Shown piece after piece: positions 26,570 to 37,702 of a stretch of DNA of 64,000 nucleotides. Numbering within the stretch: position 1 is the stretch's first letter; every line of letters begins with the position of its first letter. Source of the DNA: Siniperca chuatsi (Eukaryota > Chordata > Actinopteri > Centrarchiformes > Sinipercidae). The DNA lies in contig NC_058055.1 in the NCBI RefSeq assembly GCF_020085105.1, positions 12,242,322-12,306,321 of the forward strand, written 5' to 3'. A program made the position numbers and the translations under genes. The notes below the pieces were generated by a model that worked only from the letters and a program-made list of their open reading frames with translations, was not told the DNA's origin and ran no database searches.

Positions 26570-27480
26570 CTCATTTTCTACAACCGATTTTCATCGCACC
26601 AGTGTCCGCCATTTTGTTAGCTTGGTGTCTGGGCGACTGCTAATTTTAACACTAATTAAAAATCCCCTCGACATTGAGAAACTGTTAACTGCGCTTCTGT
26701 TGAAGGCAATACTTTATATTAACCGTTATAATCTATTACAAACTACGTTAACCAACGGCGACTGGCGAATACAAAAAACCCGCTCCTTTCAGCAGGCTAG
26801 CTAGCTAAACGGATAGGCCTGAATTACCAATTACGGCCTCTATAGAGGCCTGGGCCTGAGAAGAAAAGGCCCAACCCTTTGCGGCCTCTCGGTGAGAATA
26901 AAGAAATAAATTAAAATACCACATGCATGCAAAAACAAAGAGACACGGACACGCACAAATGCAAACATATCTCAGCAAACGGGTGCCCCGAGAGCAAAAA
27001 TGACCCGCGTACCAGATTTATGCTGCAGGGATGGCCTCTGTCCGCTCCTCGGCTTCCCAGGCCGACTGGTTCCCCCAGACTCGGGCAGGATTCAGTCGGG
27101 AATTTTGTGTTATTTGGGCGGGCCGGAGAGGAGCAGAGAAGGAGGGGTTAGGGGTTGTTTCTGGATCTCTGCTGAAAGCAAAGCAGGACGTCTGGAGCCA
27201 GATCTTGTCATGCTACAGCCCCCCGCTCCTCCAGCTCCGAGGCCGCCGTCAGCACGACACGTCACAGCCCGAGAGCAGCAGGAAAATGCGGAAGGGTTGT
27301 GGTGGAAATCACACCGGCAGGCACCAAACAGGCCATAATCTGAGGACCGCTGTTCAAGCGGGATATGTCAAAACGTGCAGTGTAGTGTTCATTTGAATTA
27401 GTTTATGCCCCGAGGTTGGTGGAGCTAGCAACGGGATGAAGACTGCTTCAGATCCCCAAACAGCAGACTCGTATGCAGCG
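26570..27480 (-). promoter_or_regulatory. GC-rich promoter area, probably zfx
   Basis: Base composition rises and CpG becomes frequent between about 26990 and 27480, in contrast to the AT-rich flanks. A YY1-type motif (26606-26616) and two AGGCCTG motifs (26815, 26846) lie on its left side. No open frame here has splice or family support. Its position upstream of the zfx leader exon makes it the best promoter candidate. The exact start site cannot be read. Confidence 0.55.
26606..26616. promoter_or_regulatory. YY1-type motif
   Basis: CCGCCATTTTG, on the minus strand CAAAATGGCGG, is an excellent match to the YY1 consensus, which often sits at or just after transcription starts of TATA-less genes. 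On the minus strand it is oriented toward zfx. Confidence 0.6.
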
Positions 27481-27689
27481 GTGCAGTGGACAATAAAAGG
27501 TGATTAAACTATGAAGTGAAGGCGGAGAGCATCCGACATTTAAACAAACCGCTGACTAGTTTCCAACGAAACACACTAAGACAGTATACATTTCATCCTG
27601 AGTGTATAAACCCAATTGTTTCTTCACAACAACCTCAGCTCCTGTGGCAGTGGCTTTAGTTTAGGTTCTCCACATTCTTTTGATGCAGG

Positions 27690-28182
27690 CAGAGGTAGAA
27701 AGGTACAAAATATCCCACATTTACCCATCAACTGCATTTGAAATACAATTTTAGAACACATTTACTCAAGTACTGTACTTAAAGTACAAATATGATGTAC
27801 TTGTAAACTTAGTACTTTTTATTTAAATACATTTATCTGACAGTTCATTTACAAATTAACATAAATTGTAACAAAATACATTTGTTTAAAATTAAACTAG
27901 CAATATGTAAAATAGTAATTAGTTCAGTTAAAATGCTACTTACATGTTAATGCATTCCTAATAATAATCCAGTGTTATAATATATAACAACATAACACTG
28001 GTGGGCCATTCTGCTGCATAATGAGTACTTTTACTTGTGATACTTTAAATCCATTTTGATGATAATACTTCTTTACTTTAACTTAAGCAACATTTTCATT
28101 ACAGGACTTTTACTTGTAATGGAGTATTTTGACGTTTTGGCTACTTTTACTTAATTAAAAGATCTGAAAACTTCCACCACTG
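27690..28182. mobile_element. hAT-like MITE, copy 2
   Basis: Ends in CTTCCACCACTG (28171-28182), the complement of the CAGTGGTGGAAG terminal repeat. It has many TACTT/AAGTA words and shares an interior segment (about 28005-28050, GGGCCATTCTG...ATAATGAGTACTTTTACTTG) with copy 1 in reverse orientation. The left terminal repeat is worn. It lies between the zfx promoter area and the sat1 3' end. Confidence 0.72.
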
Positions 28183-28698
28183 ATTCTAAGATACTGGCAC
28201 ATGAGGATTAACATTGTCTTGTAACTTGGTATTTGTAATACTACAACCAAAGGTTCCGTCCTGGGTACCCTTTAATTCAGAAGTTATTTAAAAATGTATG
28301 GATTTATTGTAATGCCGGTAAAAAAAAAATATGAATGCAAAACAAAAACACTCCCTCTGCAAATAATTATTAAGTGTTCCCAACCTGGGGGTCAGGGCCC
28401 AACAGAGGGTCACAATATGAAACAGAGATGATTGATCAATTACGAAAAAAGAAAAAAAACTTGTAATACACAAAATCATGTTTATTTTTTGAGACTTTTC
28501 TCAAATCATTGGAGAATTGTACCTTTATAGGCCTCCAAAAATGATTCAAATGAAACACTATCAGCCAGCAGTATAGTTAGCATTGTTATTCCCAAACCAC
28601 AGTCTTCATAATTAGCAGAGGTCTTTCGGTCAGATTAACTGAAATTAGCAGTGTTTATTGTGTTTATTATCAAAGGTAACAGTTGATTTTCGAATGTG

Positions 28699-28704
28699 TT
28701 TATT
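28699..28704 (-). terminator. Poly(A) signal candidate, sat1
   Basis: AATAAA on the minus strand about 85 bases after the sat1 stop. Two more copies lie at 28663-28668 and 28654-28659, so the 3' UTR is probably short. Confidence 0.55.
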
Positions 28705-28786
28705 AAGACTGTGTCAAATCACTGATCAAACAAAACAGAATTATTGTTATCACCAACAGTCAGTACAAGTCAATTCACAGTAAACT

Positions 28787-31667
28787 CTATTTGGCAGTCA
28801 TTTTCAGCAGGTCCTTCTTTTCAATCTCAAAAAGATGCCAGCCCTCCTCAGAGGAGAGATCAGCTGCTCCCCTCCGCTTGTAGAACTCAATAGACTTTGT
28901 GTTGTTTTCTGCTACGATGAAGTGCATTCCGCTACAGCGAGTCTTCACTGCTGTCTAGGGGAAGAAAAAACAAAACAACACAAGGACATATGAAGTATAT
29001 AATACAGTAATAGTAAGTTGAATCTGTCACCAAAGTAGCTTTAACATCGTACCTCACTCAGAACCTTCAGGATTTTTGAACCAATGCCAAGACCTGTGAG
29101 AGATTAAATGTACACAGTGCACTTAATAATAATAATAATAATATTTATATAGCATCTTTCATACAGGTGGTGTAACTCAAACTGCTTTACAATAAAATGA
29201 AGAAACAAGAGAAAAAATAAAAATAGGCAAATTAAAAACAAGACAAACAACAATAAAGACAAAGAAGTGCAATAAAACCAAGCAATCAAATGAATAACAA
29301 GCAAAAGAGGCAGCAAATAGCAAGAACAGGTATGCTAAGAACAACAGAATATATGAAAGATAGAAATAAAACAAAGGAAGGCATAAGAACAATGAAATAT
29401 GTAAAAGATAAGAATAAAATAAAGGAAGAATGACAATTAAAAGCAATATTGAATAAGTACGTTTTTTAAAAAAATGTTTGCAGAGCTTGTGTCTCTTATA
29501 GCTTTGGTTAAGGAATTCCAAAGTTTTGGTGCATAGTTAAAAAAAGCTGAGCTGCCGATTTTCTTATTTGTGTGATAGTCTGTATTTAAAAAAACGGCAG
29601 CAGAGAATCTAAGAGGTCATGAAGGATTATAAAACGACAAAGAATTAATAATGTAGGCCGGTCCCAAAGCATTAAGAGCCTTCAAAGAACTTTAAAATCA
29701 ATCCTAAAAGACACTGGGAGTGTGCAAGTTAGTTAAAACTGGGGTGATATGCTCTCTCTTTCTTGTTCTGGTTAAAAGCCTGGCAGCAGAGTTATTCATT
29801 TACTGTAGTTTATCAATGAATCGTTTTGGGAGACCGGTGAAAAGAGCATTACAGTAGTCTAATGTACTTGAAATAAACACATGGACAAGTTTTTCGGCAT
29901 CTTGTTGGCATAGGAACGGCCGCACCATTGCAATATTTCTCAAATGAAAGAAAGCTGCTTTGGTCACCTTCTTTATGTGGGATTTAAAGTTTAAGTCTGA
30001 GTCTAGGATAATGCTCAGGCTTGTGACTTCTGATTTAACCTGTGGCGAGAACTAGTTCTCTTTTTGCTTGTGGACCAACTAATAAAATTACGGTTTTCTC
30101 ACCATTTAATTTAAGAAAGCTGGTCTGCATCCACTGGTTTACTGCAGCCAAACCAGTTGTTAAATGGCAAAGGTTTTGCTTGGGTCCATTGAAACATACA
30201 GTGTGTCATCAGCATAACTGTGGAAATTAAGCTTATGTTCTCTGATAACATCACCTAAACGACACATGTACAACGAAAAAAGCAGAGGACCAAAGCAGCC
30301 TCCCTGAGCAACACCAAAAGGTGAAACGTGATCTCCCATAGTGACAAAAAACTTTCTCCTTGATATGTGTGAGTGGAACCAATTTAAAACACTCCTTGAG
30401 AGGCCAACCCAGTTCTCAAGGCGCTCGATAAGAATAGTGTGATCAATTTTGTCAAAGGCAGCACTTATATCTAGTAGAACTAAAACAGAGACCTTGATGG
30501 CATCAGTGCTAATCCTGAGATCGCTGACAACTTTGGTGAGTGCTGTCTTAGGGCTATGATTTGCCCTGATCCCTGACTGAAACTTTTCAAAGATATTATT
30601 TTTGTTCAGGAAGTTGGTAATTTGGGTAAAAACAACCCGTTCCAGTATCTTACTTAAAAGTAGGAGATTTGATATAGGCCTATAGTTATTTAAGACATCA
30701 GTATCAAAGTTTGTTTTTTTACAACGGGGGTTTTATAGCTGCAGTTTTGAAGGATTCTGGAAAACATCCAGTTTCAAGAGATGTGTTAATGATATTTCTG
30801 ACAGAGTGAAGAATACAGTTAAAACAATTCTTAAAAAATGTAGTGGGGACTGAGTCGAGACAACACTTGGAAGACTTACTTTCACTCACAAACTTATATA
30901 GTTCCTGGACAGAATCTGTCATCCATTAAAACAGTAAGTTGTTTGAGTGTGTGTAGAAATCTGCCTCTAAACGTTTTCTCTGTAACTTATTAACCTTTAC
31001 CACCATCATATAACAGCACTTGTCAACACCCTTACCACGAAACTGCTGCATGACATAGAAGTCCTCCAGGTAGAGAAGCTTTCCAATCCAAGGGTCATAT
31101 GTGAAGTAGTACATGGCAAAGGCAATCACAGTGCATCCTAGAAGAAAACACCACTAGTTAGGGGTTAAATTGAAAGGGTAAACATATGTCTTAGGAAATA
31201 TGACTCTTAAATTGTGAAGAGTTTTGTGTTAAACATGTTTTTACCTTCTGAGCTCTGCTCTTTTGGGACTTCAGCAACTAAGCAGTGGTAGAATGCATGA
31301 TCCCCAAAGCCATCTTCAAGTAGCTCTACAAGTGGGATATTGACTTTATAAGTCTGACAACATTTTTGAAAATCCAGGTAAATATATGTATAAAATGTAC
31401 GCTTATAGTTCAACATAAACTAAAGCACCTTTCTCTGTCAGCATGACCTTCTCCTCCATCTCTTCAAATTTAGCAAGTTCCTAAAAGGTGAAAAGAAAGA
31501 AACAAGAAACTTTAACTGGAACTACAGTTAATTAATAGAGATAATAAGTTTGTTGTCAAATGGCCCAAATGTCCTATTGGTTGTTAAAATATTTGGCGTA
31601 CCTTTATGAGTCGCAGGATATCGGACACATCGTTGGGTTCAGCTTTCCGTAATATAAAACTGGCCAT
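28787..31667 (-). CDS. sat1: Spermidine/spermine N1-acetyltransferase 1
   Basis: Cytosolic GNAT-fold enzyme that acetylates spermine and spermidine with acetyl-CoA, the rate-limiting step of polyamine catabolism. Six exons on the minus strand: 31667-31602, 31480-31429, 31325-31245, 31137-31036, 29093-29053 and 28954-28787, giving 169 residues (human 171). The protein begins [20 protein letters not shown]. The polyamine pocket region [20 protein letters not shown] is present, and the acetyl-CoA loop RGLGIG (100-105) is rebuilt across the exon 4/5 junction. [16 protein letters not shown] is the family C-terminal signature. Intron 4 is about 1.9 kb because it holds a LINE; the other introns are about 100 bases. 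The C-terminus is KMTAK, so the acidic MATEE tail linked to fast turnover of the mammalian enzyme is missing. No coding break is seen. Confidence 0.96.
29120..30928 (-). mobile_element. CR1/L2-clade LINE in sat1 intron 4
   Basis: Read on the minus strand from about 30928, it shows pieces of a reverse transcriptase: an entry motif ([13 protein letters not shown]), NYRPISNL-like, [38 protein letters not shown] and [10 protein letters not shown] with [10 protein letters not shown] degraded 3' part follows, then a short tail GATGCTATATAAATATTATT with further ATT units (29122-29141). The coding frame is broken several times and the 5' half is missing, so it is a dead 5'-truncated copy. It has the same orientation as sat1. 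Confidence 0.88.
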
Positions 31668-32512
31668 TTTCTCTTTTTACTCTTTTTCCCTTTGCTTACT
31701 AGTCCTCTGAATGTGAATAAAAGCAAAATTTGTTTCTTCATCCGCTCCTCAGGAGTTCACCCCCCGGCAATGAATTTAGAAACCCAGCGTATAGACAATT
31801 GCATTGGCTGCGTCGCACAGAGTGGTACAGCAGCTTCAGTAACTTCCCTTTTATATAACTCTGGAGGAGGGAGACCGGTTCAATAATCCATATATGGTCA
31901 AACAGCCCTTTCCTTTTTTCAGTTGACTCCTTATCTTTGTGTTGATCACTGTACTTCAGTTGTCATTTGAAAGGTAAATATTAACCAGTACATAAATAAT
32001 TTCTACATAAGTTCTATAAGTCCGTCAATAGTTGCGCTATTCTTAAATCAGTGCACCGGTACTCAACGTGCAGAATTTATATACACTCCAGAACTTTTCT
32101 TTAACTTTGCATTAGTTCAGTTGCAGAAAATCAAACGCAATACTGTTTTCTCCACAAGCTCTCCCAGTCATTAGTCAGCTACACTTTCAGTTAATGTTCC
32201 CAGATGCAAAACCTCAGCATGGGCCTGTTGTTTGATACATTTAGCACTGTTATTAGTAAGTACACTTTCATTTTCCTGTTCCTTTATTATTTAAAGGAGT
32301 TTCTTCTGAGGTGATGTTGAAATTAAGTATAAACTGTTTACCCAGAATTTGCACTTTGCTCTCAGAGCACTCCCCAAGCACTCATCCCTTGAGTAAGTGC
32401 TAAGGAAAGTCGTCGTAACTGACTAAGCCTGGGTCTGGTTTACACGGCAAGGCCATAACTGGTACAGCAAGTATGGTAAATATGTCTGATGATCCTTCTT
32501 TCTTGACTCTTT

Positions 32513-33540
32513 GTTTTTTTTAAATACTTTATTGACTCACAAAATACAAACAGAAGAGAAAGTCACACCATTTCTAACCCCTTCCAAACCTGTATACAAA
32601 TCTAAACCGACCCTTTACCGATGCACCCCTCAATCAATATCAGTCATGAACACTATCCTTCAATTTCACTGCACTTATCTTTTACAGCATGGTTAATATA
32701 GTATATATTAGTATAGTATATAGTTAATATAGTAAAACAGCACTGACAGAATAGGGAGGAAATGATTATTAGCCTAAATCAGTAGAAAAAAAAATCTTGT
32801 CCACTGTGTCTTTCAGCATATTCTGTCTCATTATTTTGTAGTCTAAAAGCTACCTACAGGTAACAGCTTTAGGATGTAGTTGACAGCAGGAAGAATATTC
32901 ATCTTTAATATGTTCACTCGACCCCACATATATTGGACATTTGAACCCTCGTTCTATATTTGCCTTTGTTTTATTAAATATTTGTAAAAGGTTTATCCCT
33001 GATAACCATTTGTTGTATTCTTTCCATTTGTTTCCATTTAATATTTGTACTTTGCACACATGCGATACTGCAATATTTATTTAAAAGGCAGCAACTCATA
33101 TTTTCCCCAATTTACTTGGTATCCTTAAAGTGAGCCATATTGATTAATAATGTGATAAGTGTGGAGTCTAAGTAGAGGATGATGTCATCAAAATATAGTG
33201 ATATTTTATAGATTTGACTTCAAATTTTTTTGCCTTTACTGTTCTTTTCAGATCTTATTTTCTCAGCTAATGGTTCAATGGTTAGATTAAATAAAGGTCC
33301 TGAAGCTGGGCATCCTTGTTTCGTACCTCGATGTAATATGAAAGGTTTTGAAATTTGGTTGTTGGTTCTTATTGATGCCATGGGCTTCAAGTAGATCATC
33401 CTGATCACTGCATAAAATTGTTACTAAAACCATATTTTTGCAGGGTACTGAACATAAAGGGCCATTCAACTCGATCGAAAGGCTTTTTCAGCATCTAAAG
33501 TACACAGTGCTGCTGGACGAAGGAGCTTTTTTGCGTATCA
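32513..33540 (-). mobile_element. L1-clade LINE fragment
   Basis: On the minus strand, frames between about 33510 and 33160 read KPFDRVEWPFMFSTLQKYGF, then MIYLKPMASIRTNNQISKPF, LHRGTKQGCP and LFNLTIEPLAEKIRS. These are hallmark blocks of the L1-type reverse transcriptase palm. Further left a WGRVNILKMNILPAVNYI-like piece near 32870-32930 is the expected L1 downstream region. Several frame changes separate the pieces. A T-rich start near 32514 may be the poly(A) tail seen on the plus strand. Confidence 0.85.
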
Positions 33541-33597
33541 GTGTGTATCAGCTTTGTAATCTGTTGTTGCTTGTGAGCATCTGGCAGCCACTGGGGG

Positions 33598-33650
33598 GAA
33601 TTCACATCAACAGCTGCTGTTCTTTCCCAGTGTGATGCAGGCTTTGAAAC
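33598..33650 (-). pseudogene. Fragment of prdx4 exon 2
   Basis: About 53 bases match the exon 2 start of prdx4 (35365-35418) at roughly 80 percent. On the minus strand the fragment starts GTTTCAAAGCCTGCATCACA and encodes KPASHWERTAAVDVN where the gene encodes [15 protein letters not shown]. The match stops close to the exon edge at both the acceptor side and the EcoRI-like GAATTC. It sits 0.17 kb beyond the prdx4 stop. Confidence 0.8.
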
Positions 33651-33758
33651 GTTCTGCACTCAAGAAAACAAAAAGGTATGAACTGAGCTAAAACTGCCAT
33701 GTTGTGTCATGTCACTATAAGATGAAGACCAGACAGACAGTATTTTATGAAAACATGT

Positions 33759-33764
33759 TTTATT
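33759..33764 (-). terminator. Poly(A) signal, prdx4
   Basis: AATAAA on the minus strand about 55 bases after the prdx4 stop codon, giving a very short 3' UTR. Confidence 0.7.
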
Positions 33765-33816
33765 TGAACTTTCAGTAAGTGGTGGATTTCACAGACTGGG
33801 ACGACAGATACGCAGA

Positions 33817-36627
33817 TCAGTTCAGTTTATCAAAATACTTCAGCTTGCCTGAAGGGTCGGGAATGATCTGTGGGAAAGAATGAATTAAATTAGTGCACAA
33901 TAATTTTTTTATGATAATAAGAACTACACTAGACAATAGAAATATACTAGAATATGCTATAAACCAGGCTGTGACTAATGTAGATCTTCCATCTGTTATA
34001 GAACAACACTAGTGACCAAGGATCTAAATCAGTCACAGCCCCGATGATGATACTCACTGTGTCACTGCCTGGCTTCCATCCTGCTGGACACACTGTAAAA
34101 AAAAAAAAAAGAAAAAAAGACACAATTCCAGTCAGCACAAGAAAAACAGCTCAAAGAATCCACTGAAAACCAGCTATTAGTCTCCAGGTATTACTCCATT
34201 ATAGCCATGAAAGCAATGGATGCATCAATTTGTTTAAATGAGCTTCTCGCACCTTCTCCGTGTTTGTCAGTGTACTGGAAGGCCTGCACCAGCCGCAGAG
34301 TCTCATCCACAGATCTTCCCACTGGAAGATCGTTCATGGTGATCTGCCTAAGGATGCCTTTGTCGTCGATGATGAAGAGTCCCCTGAGAGAGATTCAAGC
34401 ATGACTTAGTGTTCGTTTTTTACGGTTAACTTCTCCATGGTTGTGAAAATCCCCAGTTAGATATAATTTAGAAAGTTATGAAGCACATTTTCCACACTGC
34501 AGAAGCACCTAATGTGATTCCTATACATGTTAAAGTTTTTCAGGAAGATACATTGATTCCAACCAAACTGCAGTTTCTTTTATACCCGCTCCTATAACTT
34601 ATCGCCTTTTGTTCACTAAAGCACCTAAGTGTGTTATATAAACAGGACATGTTTCTTTAAGTTGATCACCTATAAACCTCTTTGGCAATGGTCATAAATG
34701 TAAATGTGAAACTGTACCTGAGTGTGTGTCCCTGGTCCTCCAGGTAGACTCCATAGTCTTTTGAAATCTGGTGAGTGAGGTCAGACAACAGAGGGATTTT
34801 CATTTGTCCAAGTCCACCCTGCTTTCTGGGCGTATTGATCCTATTAATAACAAGAAATGTGAGAAAAACAAAGCTTGTTCTGAGTGTACAGTTAAATGAT
34901 TCTCTGGAGCACAAAATAATCAAATTAATGGGGGAAAAACATTAAAGAAAAGCACCCACTCCGCCTCAGAAAAAACACCTGAACCCCTTAAATGTATTTA
35001 TTGAAATTCCAAAGTATTTGGGTCATTATTCAGCATTTTGTGGGTGTAATGCAGACAGTAATCTTACCAGGCCAGGTGGGTGAACTGGGAGTCGACAGAG
35101 CAGGCGACCACCTCTGTATTGATGGCACGAAACTCATGCACACGATCGCTGAATGCAATGATCTCAGTGGGGCAGACAAATGTGCTGCGAAAGTCAGAAA
35201 AAAAAAAAAACACATTTACATAAGAATTTACTCTACTGTGCAGCAATCCCAGCATCACAAATGATGTGCTTATGTTATGTGTGTATTAGATGTTACTCAC
35301 AAGTCCAGAGGATAGAAGAAGAAGACAAGATATTTGCCTCTGTAGTCCGACAGCTTCGCCTCCTTGAATTCACCGTTAATGACGGCTGTTCCTTCCCAGT
35401 GTGGTGCAGGCTTTGAAACTTAAGTAGGAAGAAGAATACATGAATTGATAAAACCAGGATTTTTTTTTACATTCATGATATGCGTTTTGTTGCTGCAAAG
35501 ACTAAAGTCACATATGTATTTCAGCAAAACTGTGCAGGGAAAAAAAAAAGACTACAGATTCTTTACAGTAGTGCTTTAGCTTTTAAATGGCACATTAAGA
35601 ATCTTCAGTATTTTGACACTTTTAGAGGAGTTGATTTAACTCCAGTGTGGTGTTTTGAGGCCATAAGGTTGTTAAGTGTATACATCTAAACTGCCAGTTG
35701 CAGTTTTCCTACATCTGACATAATGTGTCAACACATACTACTCACATTGTATGCATTACATCATTGAAATGTTTGTCTCAATTACAATGGGCAACATAAG
35801 GCAAGTGGAACAGAGTACAGAGCTCATGACTGCTGGTGCACAAACACTGCTAAAGTGGCATGGGGTAAAGTCTCAAAACTCATGACGACACGTGACAAAC
35901 AGAGAAACTGTGAAGAGGAACAGAGGCCAGCAGTATAATAACTAACTCAATCACTTACAGTTGCTTAAAGTGCTGCATATTATAGGGCCTCAAACATGAC
36001 CACAAGACTTTAACGGATGTCCAAGTGCTCCCGTTATTTTGTCCAACCCTCTGGTGTTATGAGCAGTGTTGGTGCGGGTCCATACACCGTCATGTGTCGA
36101 AGGGGCGGAGGGAGGAATGGCGATGAATTTCATAGAATGACGTGTCCTACAAAGACCATCTGATTAAAAATTTACTAACCTCCTAAACTGTCACCTGAGA
36201 ATTAAACCATAAGACGCAGCCAATCAAATATGAACACAAGCTGCAGACAGACGCTGTGTTTGTTTTCTATTGTCCTGACAGCAGGAGCAGCACGCTGGAG
36301 CTGCTGCAGCAGCTGCTGTGTTTGTCAGAAAGGGGAAGCGAAGCGAATCACTGCGCACTTTTGATTATGCAAATACTAACTTGCCACCTATTTGTGAAGT
36401 CATGAGAGGAACTCACTCTTGGCTTTGCTGAGGTGCAGGGAATGGTCAGACACAGGCACTCGGAAAGCCTCTCCAGGATAGACGTGTCCTCCCGCGTAGT
36501 TGTGACACTGGGAGTTTTTCACATGAGCGCCTTCCTCTGCAGATGCGACTCTGCTGAGGAGGAGGAGAGCGGCACAGAGCGCGCAGAAAAGCTCCTTGTT
36601 TAAATTAGTGTGAGAAAGAAACTCCAT
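33817..36627 (-). CDS. prdx4: Peroxiredoxin 4 (ER thioredoxin peroxidase)
   Basis: Typical 2-Cys peroxiredoxin of the endoplasmic reticulum that reduces H2O2 and passes oxidising power to protein disulfide isomerases. Seven exons on the minus strand: 36627-36417, 35418-35301, 35184-35068, 34840-34718, 34383-34253, 34092-34058 and 33867-33817; 261 residues. A signal peptide covers about residues 1-30 (hydrophobic [15 protein letters not shown]). The PRDX4-specific N-terminal cysteine is at 41 ([15 protein letters not shown]). The peroxidatic cysteine is Cys114 (FTFVCPTE) and the resolving one Cys235 (GEVCPAGW). GGLG and a C-terminal YFDKLN are present, the pair that makes eukaryotic 2-Cys Prx sensitive to overoxidation. 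The start is fixed by the ATG that opens the signal peptide. All junctions keep phase and no damage is seen. Confidence 0.97.
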
Positions 36628-37334
36628 TGTGACGTCCTTTTGTGAGCACGTAGCCACTGCCTGGCTATGCGTTTCAGGTCTTTGGGCAGGATTTTGAAGA
36701 GACCTTCTTCCTTCTCCTCTTCTTCTTCATTCAGGTTTTTGGAGCAGCAGGCTTCCTTGTTGTTGCATTACTGCCATCTTCTGGAGTTAATTAGCTCATG
36801 GTGGCCGCTTCCTTCTCCACATTCTTTCCTCTTTAACCCAGTTCCCTTAATAAATAAATAAATAGAAAAGACATAAAAGAAATGCATACATAAATAAAGG
36901 CCACTGCCCTGCCATAAAACAACATACCTTTTCCTCTTAGGTCTTCTTCCTCTCTGTCTCCCTGCTACATATTTCCTGCACACTATCAGTACATGATCAC
37001 AATCATTAGCTGGTTTACTGTCTTATTTTTGTAATGTTGCCATTATTATCTCTTTTCTTTTTTTCTCAGTAATTTCTAATCTAGTCTGATCTGAAATGTT
37101 ATTTTAGATAGATTGTTCTCTTCACTGGAGGTCTATACTGTATCTATATCAATATTAACTGTCTTGGAGATGTGACTGCAGCCTCAGACCCTGCAGCATC
37201 CGTTGCTGGGACTTTATGTAGCCCTACCCTTTATGTAGCTACTTTTTAAAAAAAATGTCCTAACCTCACCTTAATAATTTCACATCTATTAAAAGGTTTC
37301 TAATAGTCACATAATAGATCATAATACAGACATA

Positions 37335-37376
37335 AGACATAATACACTTGGACAAAAGTCCAAGTGTATTATGTCT
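37335..37376. repeat. Perfect 19-bp hairpin with AAAA loop
   Basis: The left arm AGACATAATACACTTGGAC (37335-37353) is followed by AAAA and then its exact complement GTCCAAGTGTATTATGTCT (37358-37376). No flanking coding gene or obvious transposon explains it. Confidence 0.95.
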
Positions 37377-37633
37377 ATACACTATAATATCGTATGCCAC
37401 TTTCTCTGAGCAGCTTGTCTCTAAAACCTTTTATCTTTCTGTGATTGTATCCTCATCCCTGCAGATTCATCTATTAATCACCAAAAATTGTTCAACTAAA
37501 ATTATGGAGTATCCTCTGCATTTTCTATATCTGGCAGCCGGTCTGGACACACTCAGTACTGCAGGTTATTTTTGAGCCAACTCAAAAAGTATCTTTCATA
37601 AACATTTGAAAAGACAATAATTTTGTTGAAACA

Positions 37634-37639
37634 TTTATT
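37634..37639 (-). terminator. Poly(A) signal, TOGARAM2-like gene
   Basis: AATAAA on the minus strand about 65 bases after the stop codon. Confidence 0.65.
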
Positions 37640-37702
37640 ATCAAAAACTAGAATAGCAATAGCAATATATGGAACACTGAAATATTGCAGATCTCCTCCA
37701 TT

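Larger units (their letters stand above)
31668..33816. other. Spacer between sat1 and prdx4
   Basis: Contains the sat1 promoter side, an L1-clade fragment, a scrap of prdx4 exon 2 and the prdx4 3' UTR. No other gene is supported. Confidence 0.65.
36628..37702. other. Spacer between prdx4 and the TOGARAM2-like gene
   Basis: No gene is supported. It holds the prdx4 promoter side, T/C-rich runs near 36710-36730, a perfect hairpin at 37335-37376 and the 3' UTR of the next gene. Confidence 0.65.

Noticed and set aside
29104-29521. Hydrophobic minus-strand frames as membrane proteins
   Set aside because: They come from the AT-rich 3' end of the LINE in sat1 intron 4; the Phe/Leu-rich text reflects composition.
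28787-31667. sat1 broken by the LINE, hence a pseudogene
   Set aside because: The LINE lies wholly in intron 4. Donor and acceptor on both sides are intact and the RGLGIG loop is restored in phase across the junction.
36628-36657. Upstream start for prdx4 adding ten residues
   Set aside because: The upstream frame begins with a non-ATG codon. The ATG at 36627 directly opens the signal peptide.
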